From positions 3,555,118 to 3,619,117 of the forward strand of contig NW_006921539.1 in NCBI RefSeq assembly GCF_000340215.1: a DNA stretch of 64,000 nucleotides, in the 5' to 3' direction. Below the pieces are notes generated by a model. That model saw nothing but the letters and a program-made list of their open reading frames with translations. It was not told where the DNA came from and searched no databases. The stretch is from Pseudocercospora fijiensis CIRAD86. Taxonomy: Eukaryota; Ascomycota; Dothideomycetes; Mycosphaerellales; Mycosphaerellaceae. The stretch's first letter is position 1. The number at the start of each line of letters is the position of its first letter. The position numbers and the translations under genes are program-made. Positions 1-11,437 of this stretch are shown piece after piece.

Positions 1-1793
1 TAGATTGGCGGCATTTAGGATCTTACCGTTAGCGTCTTTAGCGGCCGCGTTAGCGCTAGCGGCGTTCTAGTTCTCGCGTACTAGAACTTCGCGTAGCGCG
101 CCTTCTCGTAGGCGTTAAGGCTAGGGATTGTCGTAAGCTAGCTACTTGCCGTTTCGCTAGTTTTAGGAGGATAGTCCCGCGCTAGTATTGCGTATACGCT
201 AGCGGTCCGCGACTAGACGCCTAGCCTCTGTACCTAGGAAAGCGTCGACTAACCTATTATAGCGCTATGTCTACTATCGAGAAGGTAGGTCTCGCTCGAT
301 ACTAGGCTCTACGTATGCTAAGTCCGTGCGCTAGAATTCTAGGTCTATATTTTAGGACATGTCGGCTGTGTCTTTAGTAGAAGCGGGTAGGATTAACGGC
401 TCTTATTATCGGGGTCCTTGCTACTATATCTCGGGACCTCGATGCTAAAGCTTAGGACCTAATAGAGAGGACTCTTAGTAAGGCTTAGTACCTAATAAAA
501 GGGACTCTAGACTGCTCGTAGCCGGAAGCTCCTACTGCTCGGGCTTAGGGCTCTATCGCTCCGGAGCTTGCTAATTAGGACTCTGCTGCTCCGTATCCTA
601 GTACTCGGGCTTAGGACCGTGTTGCTTAGGACCCTACTGTTTAGGACTCTGCTGCTTAGGGCCGACTAAAACCGGCGAGGACAGATTAGGACTGCTCGGG
701 ACCGACAGCTCTAAGATACTAAGTCCTCGCAGGCCTAGGGGGAATACAATCGGTAAGGACCTGTAACGTATATACGTAACTCGCCGTATACTAGCTGCTA
801 AAATGGTCCGACGGCGACGTAGCTATAGGCTAGTGTCCGGACTTAGACTTGTAGGCACTACTATATCTAGTAAGGGTAGTGCTAGTTCCGGAGTAGGAGC
901 CGCCGAGTCGTTAGGTCCTATCGTATCTAAAACTGCAAGTTCGTTACGGAGAGTAAGTAGCGTCTTCGCTGCTGCCGTAACTAAAGAGCGGTTAACTACC
1001 TAATCCTAAGGGAAACCGAGGGTAGTACCGCCTCTAGTATCCGAGAGTTTTCGTAGTATATATTCTTCTAGGGGCTAATAATACGTAGTAATTTTCGTAA
1101 CGATTGCTATAAGCGGGTCTCTTTGCTTCTAGTATACTAACTTAGCGTAACCGGCGTTAGCTAAGAACTCCTTAAAGCAAAAAGCGATGTTTAACGAGTA
1201 GGCGTCCAAATCGGGGCGTACGGAAGCTAGCGTATTTATAGAATAAGCGTAGGCTCGGTAATCTTATAAAAATGTAGGATAAGTATAGAGTTAAGGAACT
1301 AAACCAAAGTCGGGAAACTATTAGGGTGCTTATAGGCTCTTGCCTCGACCGGTGCCCGCTTCGGCAGGTGCTAGTATAGAGTAAACAAACCTAGATAAGG
1401 AAGGCGGGCCGCCTAGTCTAGCGATTAGAGGGCTATAGGGCGCCGTCGATTAGAGGGCTATCGGTATATAGTTGTATATATACGGAAGATAATATACGGA
1501 ATTTAGAGGACTGTCGTAATCGTATCTATATCGAGCGTAGGTAGTTGTTATAGTTAGGTAGGTAGGTCGGTGCCGCTAGTATAGGACCTCGCGGTCGCGT
1601 TTTTTAGTTTTTTAAGGTACCCGTTCGTCTAGTACTCGGGTACTATTTAAACGGATCTAGATCTAACTAAAGCGAAGCTACTAATTGTTACGCGAGGGAC
1701 GATTAGTAGGTTAGCTATAGTATAGTATTAGGGTGAGTATCTACGGTTCTACGGAAGTATATATAGGCCCGGCGTTCCGTACCTACCGTAACA
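1..1793 (-). mobile_element. LTR retrotransposon 5' fragment, RIP-degraded
   Basis: This segment is the reverse complement of about 59,631-61,437, apart from scattered differences that are mostly transitions. It therefore carries the 5' LTR and start of gag of the same element family in the opposite orientation, and it runs out of the window on the left. The terminus is recognisable at 1,783-1,793: read on the minus strand it begins TGTTACGGTAG, the same start as the right-hand copy, and homology stops exactly there. No open gag frame survives. The short open frame at 803-1003 is antisense to gag and is also present in the other copy, so I treat it as a by-product of sequence similarity. Confidence 0.8.
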
Positions 1794-2222
1794 ACTATAA
1801 TCTACCTAACCTACTATACCTAATAGAATGCCCCCTTATAGTAGCTAGGGTATCTGCCTTTTTCTACTCTTTTAAATTAGCTATCGTACGTATATAGGCG
1901 TCTTCTAGTTCTATTACTATACTATAATAAAGATAGTATACTAAATTTCGAAAAGGTTAAACTAGGCTATACGTTATATAGGGCTATATAGTAGATAGGG
2001 AAGCCTTCTATACTAGGATAGACCTACTTTTAATAGACTTCTATCCTTGTGCTATAGTACCTAATACGACGCGCTATATATAGCTTTCTAGTATTTCTCC
2101 TCCTCTAGATACCTAGTAGTATAGTCGCTATATGCTATATACTAGACTAGACTTGTAGCCTCTAGGTATTTCTTAGGAGGTAAACCTTCTATATGCCTCG
2201 ATAACGATATAAAGGTATCCTT
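1794..2222. mobile_element. unidentified RIP-degraded repeat sequence
   Basis: The TA-rich, TAG/CTA-rich composition of the repeat block continues from the LTR terminus to about 2,222, where it changes abruptly to balanced genic DNA. No intact frame is present and I could not assign a family. The minus strand has short stretches of plausible protein between TAG codons, so this may be another retroelement relic. Confidence 0.5.
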
Positions 2223-2683
2223 CGTAGAGTGGGGATATGGAGCCAGGGCTAGCCTAGGTCGTTGTATGCCAGGGCTAACTGCCACCTGGCAGAATCTTAC
2301 CTAGGATTCGATGCTCGGCCAATGCACTGCCGCACACAGCGTGTCTTATTAAACATAGGAATATCTGCTTCCCCCTGCGCGCTCCTGGATCTTTGAATCT
2401 AGCCTCTCTGTAAACAGGCATGCGCTACCGGGTACTAATCTGATTTGTTCTCGATCTCCACGCTGGACTAACAGGCACCTAGAGCAACTTGAGGAGCTTG
2501 GGTCTGTCGCTCCGCTCGAATGAATTGTTCACCTCTTTCCCTGTTGATTCATGATGGCTAAGCTATAGAAGTTGCAACTGAACACCCGTGAACACCTCAG
2601 ACTGCGATAAGCGATAGAGACAGAATTATCGATTCCTTGCGCCTGGATAACTCCCATTTTCATTTCGCTGTGAGACGACAATC

Positions 2684-3416
2684 TTACATCTTAGTCATCG
2701 TCAAGTTCGCTTGGGAAAATGTCATCGAGTTGCGCCGGCTGAGCCCTTCTCTCGGTGTCGTTGTTCCTGGTGTCACCTGGCCATTTGCTCGTCCGTAGTG
2801 TGGGAACAGAGAGTCAGTAGAGTCGGTCCGCTTCATGAACTGTGCCGTTTCCGCCGACAATTCTGGTGACATGTGATTTCTTGTAGCTCCGGCACTGTTT
2901 CTGATATGTGCAACCCAGTCGACCTTGGGAAAGCGAATGTTGAGCTTTCGCGTCTGCTTCTCTTCTTCGCCCTGGTATTCGCAACGAAGTGCCGCGCATT
3001 CCTCTCTCTCAATGCCATGCCTGTTCTTCCTTCGTCTCGATGCTACGCCACAGTAGCAGTGCGAGTTCTTCGGATCGACTCCTTCCTGGTCGTCACCGAT
3101 GTGGGCAGGGCCTCGTCGCGGCAGTCGATTGATACAGCTGTCATTGCCGCAGATGAATGCTCCATCGCGGAGGAGGATATCTGGCAATTGACAGCTGGTG
3201 CAGACAACGAGACCTCCATTCTGTACAGAGGCGATCGAGGCTGGTATCTCTAAGTTGGCGACGTCTTTCCAGCGGGTGACTGTCGTTGTAAGCGATTCGT
3301 CTGCAGTGGGCTGAACGTTGCATGCACTCACTCTTCTCCTCACTAGGTCTTCGCTCCTTCTCGGCCATGTTGACCTGCTCGCTCTTCGCTATGACACTCC
3401 CTGAGGGCATCAACAT
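2684..3416 (-). CDS. small Cys-containing hypothetical protein, two exons
   Basis: Two exons (3416-3332 and 3279-2684) are joined by a 52-nt intron with a GTGAGT donor, a CTTAC-type branch site and an ACAG acceptor. Joining them keeps phase and gives about 226 residues. I chose the first ATG after an in-frame upstream stop near 3,467. Residues about 50-85 contain a CTSC pair followed by an ICGNDSC segment, which could be a zinc-binding knuckle, and an HCYC motif follows about 20 residues later. The C-terminal third is rich in Ser, Thr and Arg and looks disordered. There is no signal peptide or membrane segment. I do not recognise the family. The gene is the first one inside the gene island, about 450 bp from the repeat boundary. 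The intron and continuous frame favour a real gene, but it could be a lineage-specific orphan. Confidence 0.5.
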
Positions 3417-4929
3417 CACACCGTGGGCAAATTCCCGGGCCGAGATAATGGAGAAGCACGCAACTTAGGACTCAAGTCACTCACAAAACGCGTTGACAAG
3501 AGGTAGTCACTCCCACTTGCTAGTCTGTTCTGAAGCGCCTTCTTCGTTCTGATGGTCGTGCGTACCTACAATGTAGGAGCTCGAGGCTCCATGTATAGTC
3601 TCATGTCTGAGGACCTGAATTATTTCTTTGGTAACCTTTCTGGATTTGTCCTCATTTTCCGAGAGAGCGCAAGCTTTGTAGCGAAAAGCGAGGAGCGACT
3701 TAGAAAAGGTAATCGGGACCTGCGCAAGTGGACAACACTTTACTTTATCACGTAAGCTGGACCGAGACTTGCTGTCAACGCTTGTGAGGAGTCGGCGTTC
3801 GTGTCTAGTCAATAGTTCTTGCATTACGACAGAAATCTCCGCACCAATTAATACTGCGCCGGCCTGTATAGAGCTGCCCTCATCACGGCTTTGTCGTTAC
3901 TAGCTACGAACATGATAAGCACGAACAAAGGCTTATCAAATGTCGTCGCTCGCGTCAGCTCGGCTGGCTGCACTACTCTCGAGAATTCGGCGTCAGGTAT
4001 TTGGTGCCAGCTGCGAGTTCCGAAAAGCTGGTACAACCCCATCTTCAGTTCCGCTAGACGAGTTCGTGCCCCAGGACTGGCCTTGGAACGTTCCGTGGAA
4101 GCGACGGACAGTAATGCGGAGATGGTCTCGTCAGAGGTTGCGGAGGACCATGCGATCAGTAAGTTCTTTCATGACCCGTGACTTGTGAAAGCAGCGACTA
4201 CGAGGTCTTATTGAGATCCACAGCAGCATCCATGCAGCATAGCACACTGAGACGTTACCCACGCCTTCTCACACACTGTAGCAGGATTTTGAACTGGTCT
4301 AAGCCAGTCAACATCTATGAGTGATCTGCATTAGTTTAAGTAGTCATAATCAGGCTGGAAGTCCTTACAAGCTGCACAAAAGCAGATTATCTGACCGACA
4401 TCAGACGGCGAGGAGAATTGAACCCGAAGTCCATATCGCGGTCAGCGTGACCGTCTTGGGACACTTGATCCCAGAGAGGCAGATTTCTAGTTATGCCACG
4501 TTACAGTAAGGGGCCATCGGCCGTCACGAATTTCGGCAGTGTGATGAGGTCTGTCGCCGTTCCGATCTTCGTCGCTGCTGTCTCTTGTTGTCGAAGGATA
4601 CATATACCGCCCGCAGCAGATGATGTCTTCACTCGGTCTTGAGGGTCTTGAGTCCATGACTAATGCACGCCCGGCACGTGATTTGTGTTTTCGATTTGCA
4701 CTAGTCTCCATCATTGCACGACCTTTGATATTCTCATATCACATCGTCGCTAAGAGCACGGCCATCAATACTCGTAGACTTCACTCACTAGCTGCCCGAC
4801 TACCGAAATGATAAAAATTAAGATGGCTATGCGATAAGCAAGCACGCGATGGATCAGTATCAATATCACAAACTTCGCAGCAGATGGTATTACGCCTAGA
4901 GTCGAGTAGATAGACTACAGACGCCCACG
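3417..4929. other. intergenic, no supported gene
   Basis: Only short overlapping frames on both strands occur here, without recognisable domains, convincing introns or coherent codon use. The longest is 105 codons at 3507-3824 on the minus strand. The last few hundred bases serve as promoter for the permease gene at 4930. Confidence 0.5.
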
Positions 4930-6793
4930 ATGACGGATCCCTCGCGGCGGCGGCGGCGCTCTGCAGCGTCCACAACGGAAACACAACCTCTTCTCCGGAA
5001 TCGCAAGCAGGAAGAACCCCAAAATTCATTCGGCACAGCGATACTTGAACGCATCGCACGCTTCTGGGGGCCGGCCGGAGTCGAGAGATCACTACTTATA
5101 AAGCTAGACTTCACTCTCCTGTTGTACTTCTCCATAATCTGGTTCCTATTCGGGATCAATCGATCCAGCTACAGCACGGCATACATATCTGGGATGAAAG
5201 AAGATCTTGGGTTTCAGGTATGGTTCAAACCACAAATTTTTGTGATCGCTACTGACGAGAAAGTGTAGGGCAAGGATTATAACTACATGTCGACGATTTA
5301 TTTGGTGACATATGCTCTCTTTCAGATCCCATCGACGTCTCTGCTCACGGTCGTGAAGCCGAGATACGTATTTGTCTTGGCTAATACAGTCTGGAGTGTG
5401 TTGACGCTCGTTACATATCGCGTAGACCATGTGTGGCAGGTCTTTGTGTTGAATGCTTTTGAAGGTGCCTTCTCGGCGATAGCATTGTACGTGTCACACA
5501 CACACACGAAGTTTTGGCATCGAGCTTTGCTGATTCCTGCTTGCAATAATGACAGTGTCGGCGCTCACTTCGTCTATGGAAGCTGGTACAAGCAATCAGA
5601 GCTCGCAACGCGTGCTGCAGTATTCTGCGCTTTCGGTAACTTAGGCAACATGGCCGGTGGCTGGATCCAGGCTGGATTGTTGAAATCACTGGAGGGAAGC
5701 TCTTCTTCGCTTCCAGCGTGGAGGCTGATTTTCATCGTGGTTGCGGGCATGACTATACCGTTCGCGGTGTTTGGTACGTGGCGTCGTTTGATCAAAGATT
5801 TCGTACTGACATGCTGTGAAGGATGGTTCGCGATCCCGGACTTGCCAGAACATAGAGCCGCGCGCTTCCTGAGAACAAATGAGAAGGATATTGCTGCCAC
5901 GAGACTGGGCAAAGCAGAAGAGACATCCTGGGACTGGTCTGTACTTTGTCGAGTGCTTCTCAGTTGGCAATTCTATCTACTCCCGCTGGTATTCATGCGT
6001 AAGTCTAGGCATACTGGAATACTGTTATGATGCGCATGGCTGACCACCCTTAGTCTATTCTCTTGTTGTGCAAGCTCTGGGTAACAACGTCATGCCTCTT
6101 TGGATGGCCTCGCGAGGCTATAGCGTCGTACAGCAGAACAACTATCCCACTCTCGTTCACGGAACCGGGATCGTCGCCACATTCTTCTACTGCCATGTCT
6201 CCGACAAGCTTCGCTCTCGATGGCAATGTTCACTGGCCATAGGCTTCACCTTCATCATAAGCAGTGCAATTCTGGTGTCATCACCAAAAAGCGACGGAGC
6301 TTACTTCTTCGCATTCTACTTAATGGGGACAACATACGCGCCACAGGCTCTATGGTACTCTTGGATGGCGGATCTCACAGCACACGATCTCCAACTCAGA
6401 GCTATCACGACAGGCTTCATGAACAGTTTCGATTTCGCTTTCGTGACTTGGTGGCCACTTATCTTCTACCCGGTCACTGATGCACCAAACTATCGCAAAG
6501 GATATATCGCAAGCTTGGTGACTGGATGTCTGACAATTCCCGTGATCACTTTGATTGCAACATTGGAACGGAAAGGAAAGCAGCGTGGCACGATTGGACG
6601 ACATCTTGGTGAGGTTTGTTATGGCTCTTTGAACGATATGAAAGCATGCTGACATTGACAAATATAGATTCCGCCTCTTGACGACGATGACCAGCACGTA
6701 CTCCCTGAAAGTAGCTCAGCGAGCCAAGAGCCGCCCGTGGTCAACGGTAAAGCCGCTATCATACCAAGCGTCGCAGCTGTCACCGCTCAATAA
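4930..6793 (+). CDS. MFS anion:cation symporter, Dal5/Liz1-like permease
   Basis: Six exons (4930-5217, 5269-5486, 5556-5773, 5822-5998, 6054-6613, 6668-6793) join in phase to about 528 residues. All introns start GT and end AG and are 48-69 nt long. The second contains a CA dinucleotide run. After an Arg-rich cytoplasmic N-terminus, the KLDFTLLLYFSIIWFLFGINR segment is TM1, followed by SGMKEDLGF, a hallmark of the Dal5 subfamily that includes allantoate, pantothenate (Fen2/Liz1), nicotinate and biotin permeases. About 12 membrane segments follow. The fifth intron uses a GTTTGT donor. If an earlier GTGAGG donor is used instead, the protein ends four residues after the splice and loses an acidic tail. 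The substrate cannot be read from sequence. The gene converges on an SsuD-like monooxygenase, so a sulfonate or similar organic anion is a reasonable guess. Confidence 0.85.
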
Positions 6794-7140
6794 CGCCCTC
6801 GGGGTCAGAAGCATCCGAAGATTTTCGAAGCGTCGTATCCATAAAATACAGCTGACTCTTTATGGAAAGTGCTGTGTCGAGAACACACCACTCTCGATCA
6901 TCTAGAACATTCCTAAAAGCAACCCGGTCATTGAGTAGGCCGGAGAACACACACAATGGTGCACTGAACGCCGAGGGAGTGGCAAGCGGCATTCAATAGT
7001 CAAGTGTGAAGATTTCGCATCGTTTTGCAACCCTCACCAAAAGAGCATCATGTGTTACTTTTGACTTCCTTGGTATATATAGATCTGCTGAAATTTAGAT
7101 GAGACACGCCAGGTCCTGTGACTACTGTCCACACACAGAT

Positions 7141-8298
7141 CTACCCATCTCTCACCTGCAGAGCTTCTCCATTAGCCTTGTACGCACCATCCACGCCCTC
7201 TCTTTTCTCCAGCTCAGCCCTAACCTTCGGCAAGATATATCTGCCGTAATCAATGGCATCATTGAGGTTGTCATAGCCGCGAATAGAGATCAAATCGCAC
7301 CCAAGGTCAACATAGTCCAAGATGGAGTCCACAAGGGTTTGCCACGAGCCAACAAGAGCGGTGGAAGCACCTCTTGCATTCGTGGCCGTAACAGTAGGAT
7401 ACCACAGTGCTCGATCCTGCACCTCACCCTTCTTCGCAATCTCAAGAAGTCTTTGCGAGCCAACATTCTGGGGCGATGGACCAGCCTGACCGGTCTTGCC
7501 TTGACCAGCAGCAATATTACTCTTCAGCTTATCCAGAGTATTATGCGCCTTGATCCAAGCCAGCTCCTCAGTTTCCGCCCCAATAGGACGAAAAGTAACC
7601 CAGATCCTCGGGCGATCTCTCCTCCCCGCCTTCGCAGCCCAGGCGTAGACTCTATCAATCTGCTCCTTCGTCTCCTTCAAAGGCTCCCCCCAAAGCCCAA
7701 AAATATCCGCAAGCTCGCCCCCAATCCTATACGCCTCATCCGAACTCCCACCAACAGACACGGGAATCTGATGCTTGCCAAAACAATTCCCCTCCCGAGC
7801 TAACGGTCGAACGCGATTCGAGAAATGTTTGAATTGGTAGTATTTCCCATTCCAATCGAAGGGTTCCGCAGATTCCCACGCACGCCGAAGGATCTTGATG
7901 TACTCTTCCTGCCGCTCGTATCTTTCGTCTTTGCTCAAAAAGTCTCCTTCTTTGGCCTGCTCGGCGTCGTTTCCTCCTGCGATGAAATGCACCACGGCTC
8001 GGCCTTGGGACAGCTGATCGAGAGTCGCGAGCGCTTTCGCTGCGACCGTTGGGTAGAGGGTGTTTGGGCGTAAAGCGATGATCACCTTCAAATTTTTGGT
8101 GGCTGAGGCGATTGTTGCGCCTGTCGTGAAGGGGTCGAAGGAGGAGGAGTCGTAGGGCTGGAGGGTGTAGGTGAAACCATATTCGTCTAGGTTGCGGGCG
8201 TATCGCTTGAGGAAGTCTGGGTCAATGCCAGCGCCTGGGATAGGCGCGAGCTCGGTTGAGGGGTTGGGGAATGCTAGAGAGATGAACTCGGCCGGCAT
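7141..8298 (-). CDS. SsuD-like FMNH2-dependent monooxygenase (bacterial luciferase superfamily)
   Basis: A single exon of 385 residues starts at an ATG at 8298. The fold signature of flavin-dependent TIM-barrel monooxygenases is clear. An ALRPNTLYP segment precedes ATLDQLSQGR, then FIAGGN, and DERYERQEEY is followed by an FDWNGKYY segment. These match the order seen in alkanesulfonate monooxygenase SsuD. Such enzymes use reduced FMN and oxygen to release sulfite from sulfonates, or act on related substrates, and are cytosolic. No signal peptide is present. The length matches the 380-400 residues of SsuD-type proteins. A separate flavin reductase would be required, and none is nearby. The gene is convergent with the Dal5-type permease, with about 350 bp between stop codons. 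Codon choice shifts from C-ending to G/T-ending codons along the gene. Confidence 0.85.
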   Translation of the reverse strand: MPAEFISLAFPNPSTELAPIPGAGIDPDFLKRYARNLDEYGFTYTLQPYDSSSFDPFTTGATIASATKNLKVIIALRPNTLYPTVAAKALATLDQLSQGRAVVHFIAGGNDAEQAKEGDFLSKDERYERQEEYIKILRRAWESAEPFDWNGKYYQFKHFSNRVRPLAREGNCFGKHQIPVSVGGSSDEAYRIGGELADIFGLWGEPLKETKEQIDRVYAWAAKAGRRDRPRIWVTFRPIGAETEELAWIKAHNTLDKLKSNIAAGQGKTGQAGPSPQNVGSQRLLEIAKKGEVQDRALWYPTVTATNARGASTALVGSWQTLVDSILDYVDLGCDLISIRGYDNLNDAIDYGRYILPKVRAELEKREGVDGAYKANGEALQVRDG

Positions 8299-8965
8299 CT
8301 TGAATGCTATGTGGTCGTATTGGATGTAATGTCAGTGTAGTAGCGAGAAGCTTTACGGACCGTGCCTGATCGAGCTATGTTCTGGCTATACTTAAGCATG
8401 GCGGCGGCTTGGTCAAGCTGCTACATGGACGCGTTCCTGAATTGCGAAAGCTGCAAGTCAATCACGCCTTCTGGCATTTGTGGAGCTTTGCAGGGCAGTA
8501 CCGGTGTCGCTCCGACGAACCGCATGCTGTCAGTCGCTTGATTTCCAATCCGGCCGGGATGGAATATGTGGCGAGATGTCACGACTTGTTCGAAAGGCGC
8601 TTCATGTTGTCGTTGAGAAAGAAGAAGTGGACGAGGCTGGGTTTGAGCCGAGGCTTGTGATCGCGCACGGACAGTTCTTGCAACCTCATTTCTTTCAAGC
8701 AACTCCAAAATACCAATACCATTAATATGATTTTCTCCCCGGCTTCTATTCGGGCGAGCTGAACAATATGAGTATGGGGTCAAAGTGCGAGAGGAAAAGA
8801 TACGAATGTACCACAACTGGAAGTGATTCGCAAAATTATATTTTAAATACTGCAGGAGAGTGGTGATGAAGTCCGTGCGGTGGTAAGTGAATCGATCCGC
8901 AAGCCTCGTAGCTGAGCATTCACTTGCACAGATTCCAGGATACCGACAATTGACTTCTTAGCCAC
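8299..8965. other. intergenic, no supported gene
   Basis: This is the promoter side of the monooxygenase gene and the downstream side of the CorA-like gene. Frames up to 131 codons exist but show no family similarity. Confidence 0.5.
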
Positions 8966-10480
8966 CTAGCTAGGTGACTGCGAGGATCTACTCGAGGCGT
9001 AGGATGTCCATTCCGGCCTCTTCGTCTGATCAAACATACCCTTCTCCACGTCCTTAGGTTGTACCAAGGCACGCCGACTCGTAAGAAGATTGAGCGAAGT
9101 CTGAGCCTGCCCTTTACCATGGCTCTTCCCCTCAGGAATATAAAAAGTGCTGGTATCGCGCAACCGCTGTGTCGTCCGCTTGTGCCACCATGTCCAGAGA
9201 AGGATCGTCGCAGCAGTAATAGGTACGCAAAGGACCCAGAAAACCCAAAACTTGCTCGACATGCGCCATTCCTGTGTCGTGGCATTGTTGGGAGGCTCGA
9301 AGTTGAAGAAACTCATGCTGAAAATTGCACTGAGGAATGTTCCGGGGAGGAAAATGAGACCTAAAAATGATATGGTGCGCATGGCAGCGCTGTCTTCGGA
9401 AGATGACTGAGCGATCTGGCCGGTAGCGATACTGTCGAATTGGCTGTTGAGATGGAAGGTCTGTTTTCCAAAATCAGTTAATGAAGTCGAACTTGAATCG
9501 ACATTTGCGGAAAACTGACAAGTTGCATCTCATTTGCTAGTCTTGTCTCTAGTGCTCTTGAACGTCCTTCGAACCCTTGTAACAGCGTCCTGTGGTAGGA
9601 CAAAGATCGCGTGATTTCTCTATGGCGATACGGCTGCGGGATCGCTGACGAGAAAATTTCATGCTCCTTTTGGATGGCATCAAGGACGTGAAGAGCCGTC
9701 TGCAGCATCTCTGTCGAGTGAATAGCATGCCGTGCAATCTCGTGGAAGTCTTCATACTGCGGCTTAGGCCGGTTAGCAGCTGTGGTTTTGGCTGCTATTG
9801 GTCGATGTTTTTCATGCCATCGAATGAGGTCACGGCACTTCCAGACCTGAGCGTCAAACAACGGCATAGCATGCTGAAGTATGAGGGTCCAGATTGTGGC
9901 TGGCAGGTGAGCTGAGAAAGTCGAAGTCGCGAGCGTGGTTCTAAGAGCATGTTTGAGCTGTTTAGGCAGATCGAAGCAATACGCAGTGAAGCACTTATTT
10001 GGTCGCCAGCGAATAAAGAAGCCCAAGCGATCCCAGTGGTACTTTATATCCCCAAGCTGCTCAGCCTCAGGTGATCCGACTCGGTGAGCTTGCTTGGCTT
10101 GGAGTCGAAGATAGCTTTCGTGTACTTCGAGCTCCTCTTCGTCATTAAGATGTTCTGCGGCTCGAAAGAAGCCGCTGGCATCTAAAGCCATCTTAGTCCA
10201 GAATTCTTGAGACATGTTCAGTCCAGCTCGCAGGCGTGCATGCCTAGTTTTGCCTTCTTCATCTTGCTCGTCTGCTAATTCTCCTGCATTGATGAAGCTG
10301 TGTACAGATACAACATTAGCGATTGTCCGATCGTATCTGAGGTTAAGGTACTGACACAAAGCTCGACGTTATTGGTTCAGTACTACTGCCAAGAACTCGT
10401 GAGAGCTCGCAGTGTCGCTCACACCATGAACCTCCATGTCCTTGTTCGAGGATCTCGACCTTATCATACGCCAACGACAT
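8966..10480 (-). CDS. CorA-like Mg2+ transporter family membrane protein
   Basis: Three exons (10480-10356, 10297-9520, 9460-8966) joined by 58- and 59-nt introns with GTCAGT donors give about 465 residues. The start ATG at 10480 follows an in-frame upstream TAG. The N-terminal two thirds is a soluble, helix-rich region with a long predicted coiled coil before the membrane. The C-terminal part has two membrane segments. The first ends FLSAIFSMSFFNFE and the second is FWVFWVLCVPITAATILLW, after which comes a basic Ser-rich tail. This architecture is the fungal CorA-like group, in which the GMN motif of true CorA/Alr1 magnesium channels is replaced by an SMSFFNF sequence. Magnesium transport is therefore not assured, and such proteins are usually annotated only by fold. 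The gene lies alone between the monooxygenase and a pseudogene. Confidence 0.8.
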
Positions 10481-11437
10481 GGTCTTAGAATTGCTATGAG
10501 AAGTGAAAGATCGGATCTACCAGTATGAGTAGAAGCTGGACATTTCAGAGGTCTTGAATACGAACCATGTGGGGCTGAAGCTATAGTTCTAGTCTCATGC
10601 AGACTTTGAGGGCAGTGCCGTGCAGTGCATCAGACCACCACGCCTCCATACCATTCCAAAGCTTGCCAGGCACCACAGCCTCATTGGAAAGAGTTGACGG
10701 TTGGGAAATAATTGCAAGGCTGCTCACCTCGCATCTTCACCATTTCGATCGTGTGTGGTGGAAGCGAAAGCACATGCTTTTCGGAGACCTTGCATAAGCT
10801 GCACGTCGTGCATGAAGGCGCCGCGCTCACTGCAGGCAGCCTCCCGCCGACCGCCCGGCCGCATCATTGTACAACTCGACTTCAGCCTCAGGCGATACAT
10901 GGCTTGATGATGATTTTCTCGTTGTATTTCTGCATGAAATCGGCTGGATGGCTGTGCGCGATCGATCGAGCGTTGGTGAAGCGGTCAGACCGCGGCTGCC
11001 CATGGCTGTTGTCATGAAACGGCAGATCAAGTTGTTTCTTTCCTCGCGCATGTATGAACGGCGAGTGACATTGTCAAGATGATGAAGACTTCAGGAGGAC
11101 GCTGGCCGCATGAAAGACCGCCAAGACTTTGCTGAGTCAGTCGGGGTCCGTGCTCTCAGACTGTCCTTGGTCGTGACACCACACCACACCCAGTCGGCCT
11201 TCATCTCACACGCATCAAACCTCCACGGACTCTATAGCACGACCCGGTATCTCAAGGTCACCAAGAAGACCGCTTCCACATGCAGTGGCAGGACTGGCTC
11301 CGAGAAGCAGGGCAAATATCAGTTCGCTGTCCTCCACCAGTGCCTTTGCTACCTGGCATGGTAAACTTTCTCGCCCTCTAGGAACCTTTAATGTATTGGA
11401 AATAGTTGACTTGCCTACTGCTATGTCTGTTCCAAAG
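10481..11437. other. intergenic, no supported gene
   Basis: No coding frame with family similarity or credible introns was found. Short frames near 10.6-11.1 kb overlap one another on both strands. Confidence 0.5.

Noticed and set aside
803..1003. 66-codon open frame conserved at 60,427-60,627
   Set aside because: Both lie antisense to gag in two copies of the same LTR element. Conservation follows from element homology and no domain is visible.
3507..3824. 105-codon minus-strand frame upstream of the first gene
   Set aside because: It has no family similarity, and a stop codon prevents it from joining the downstream gene through the only good donor.
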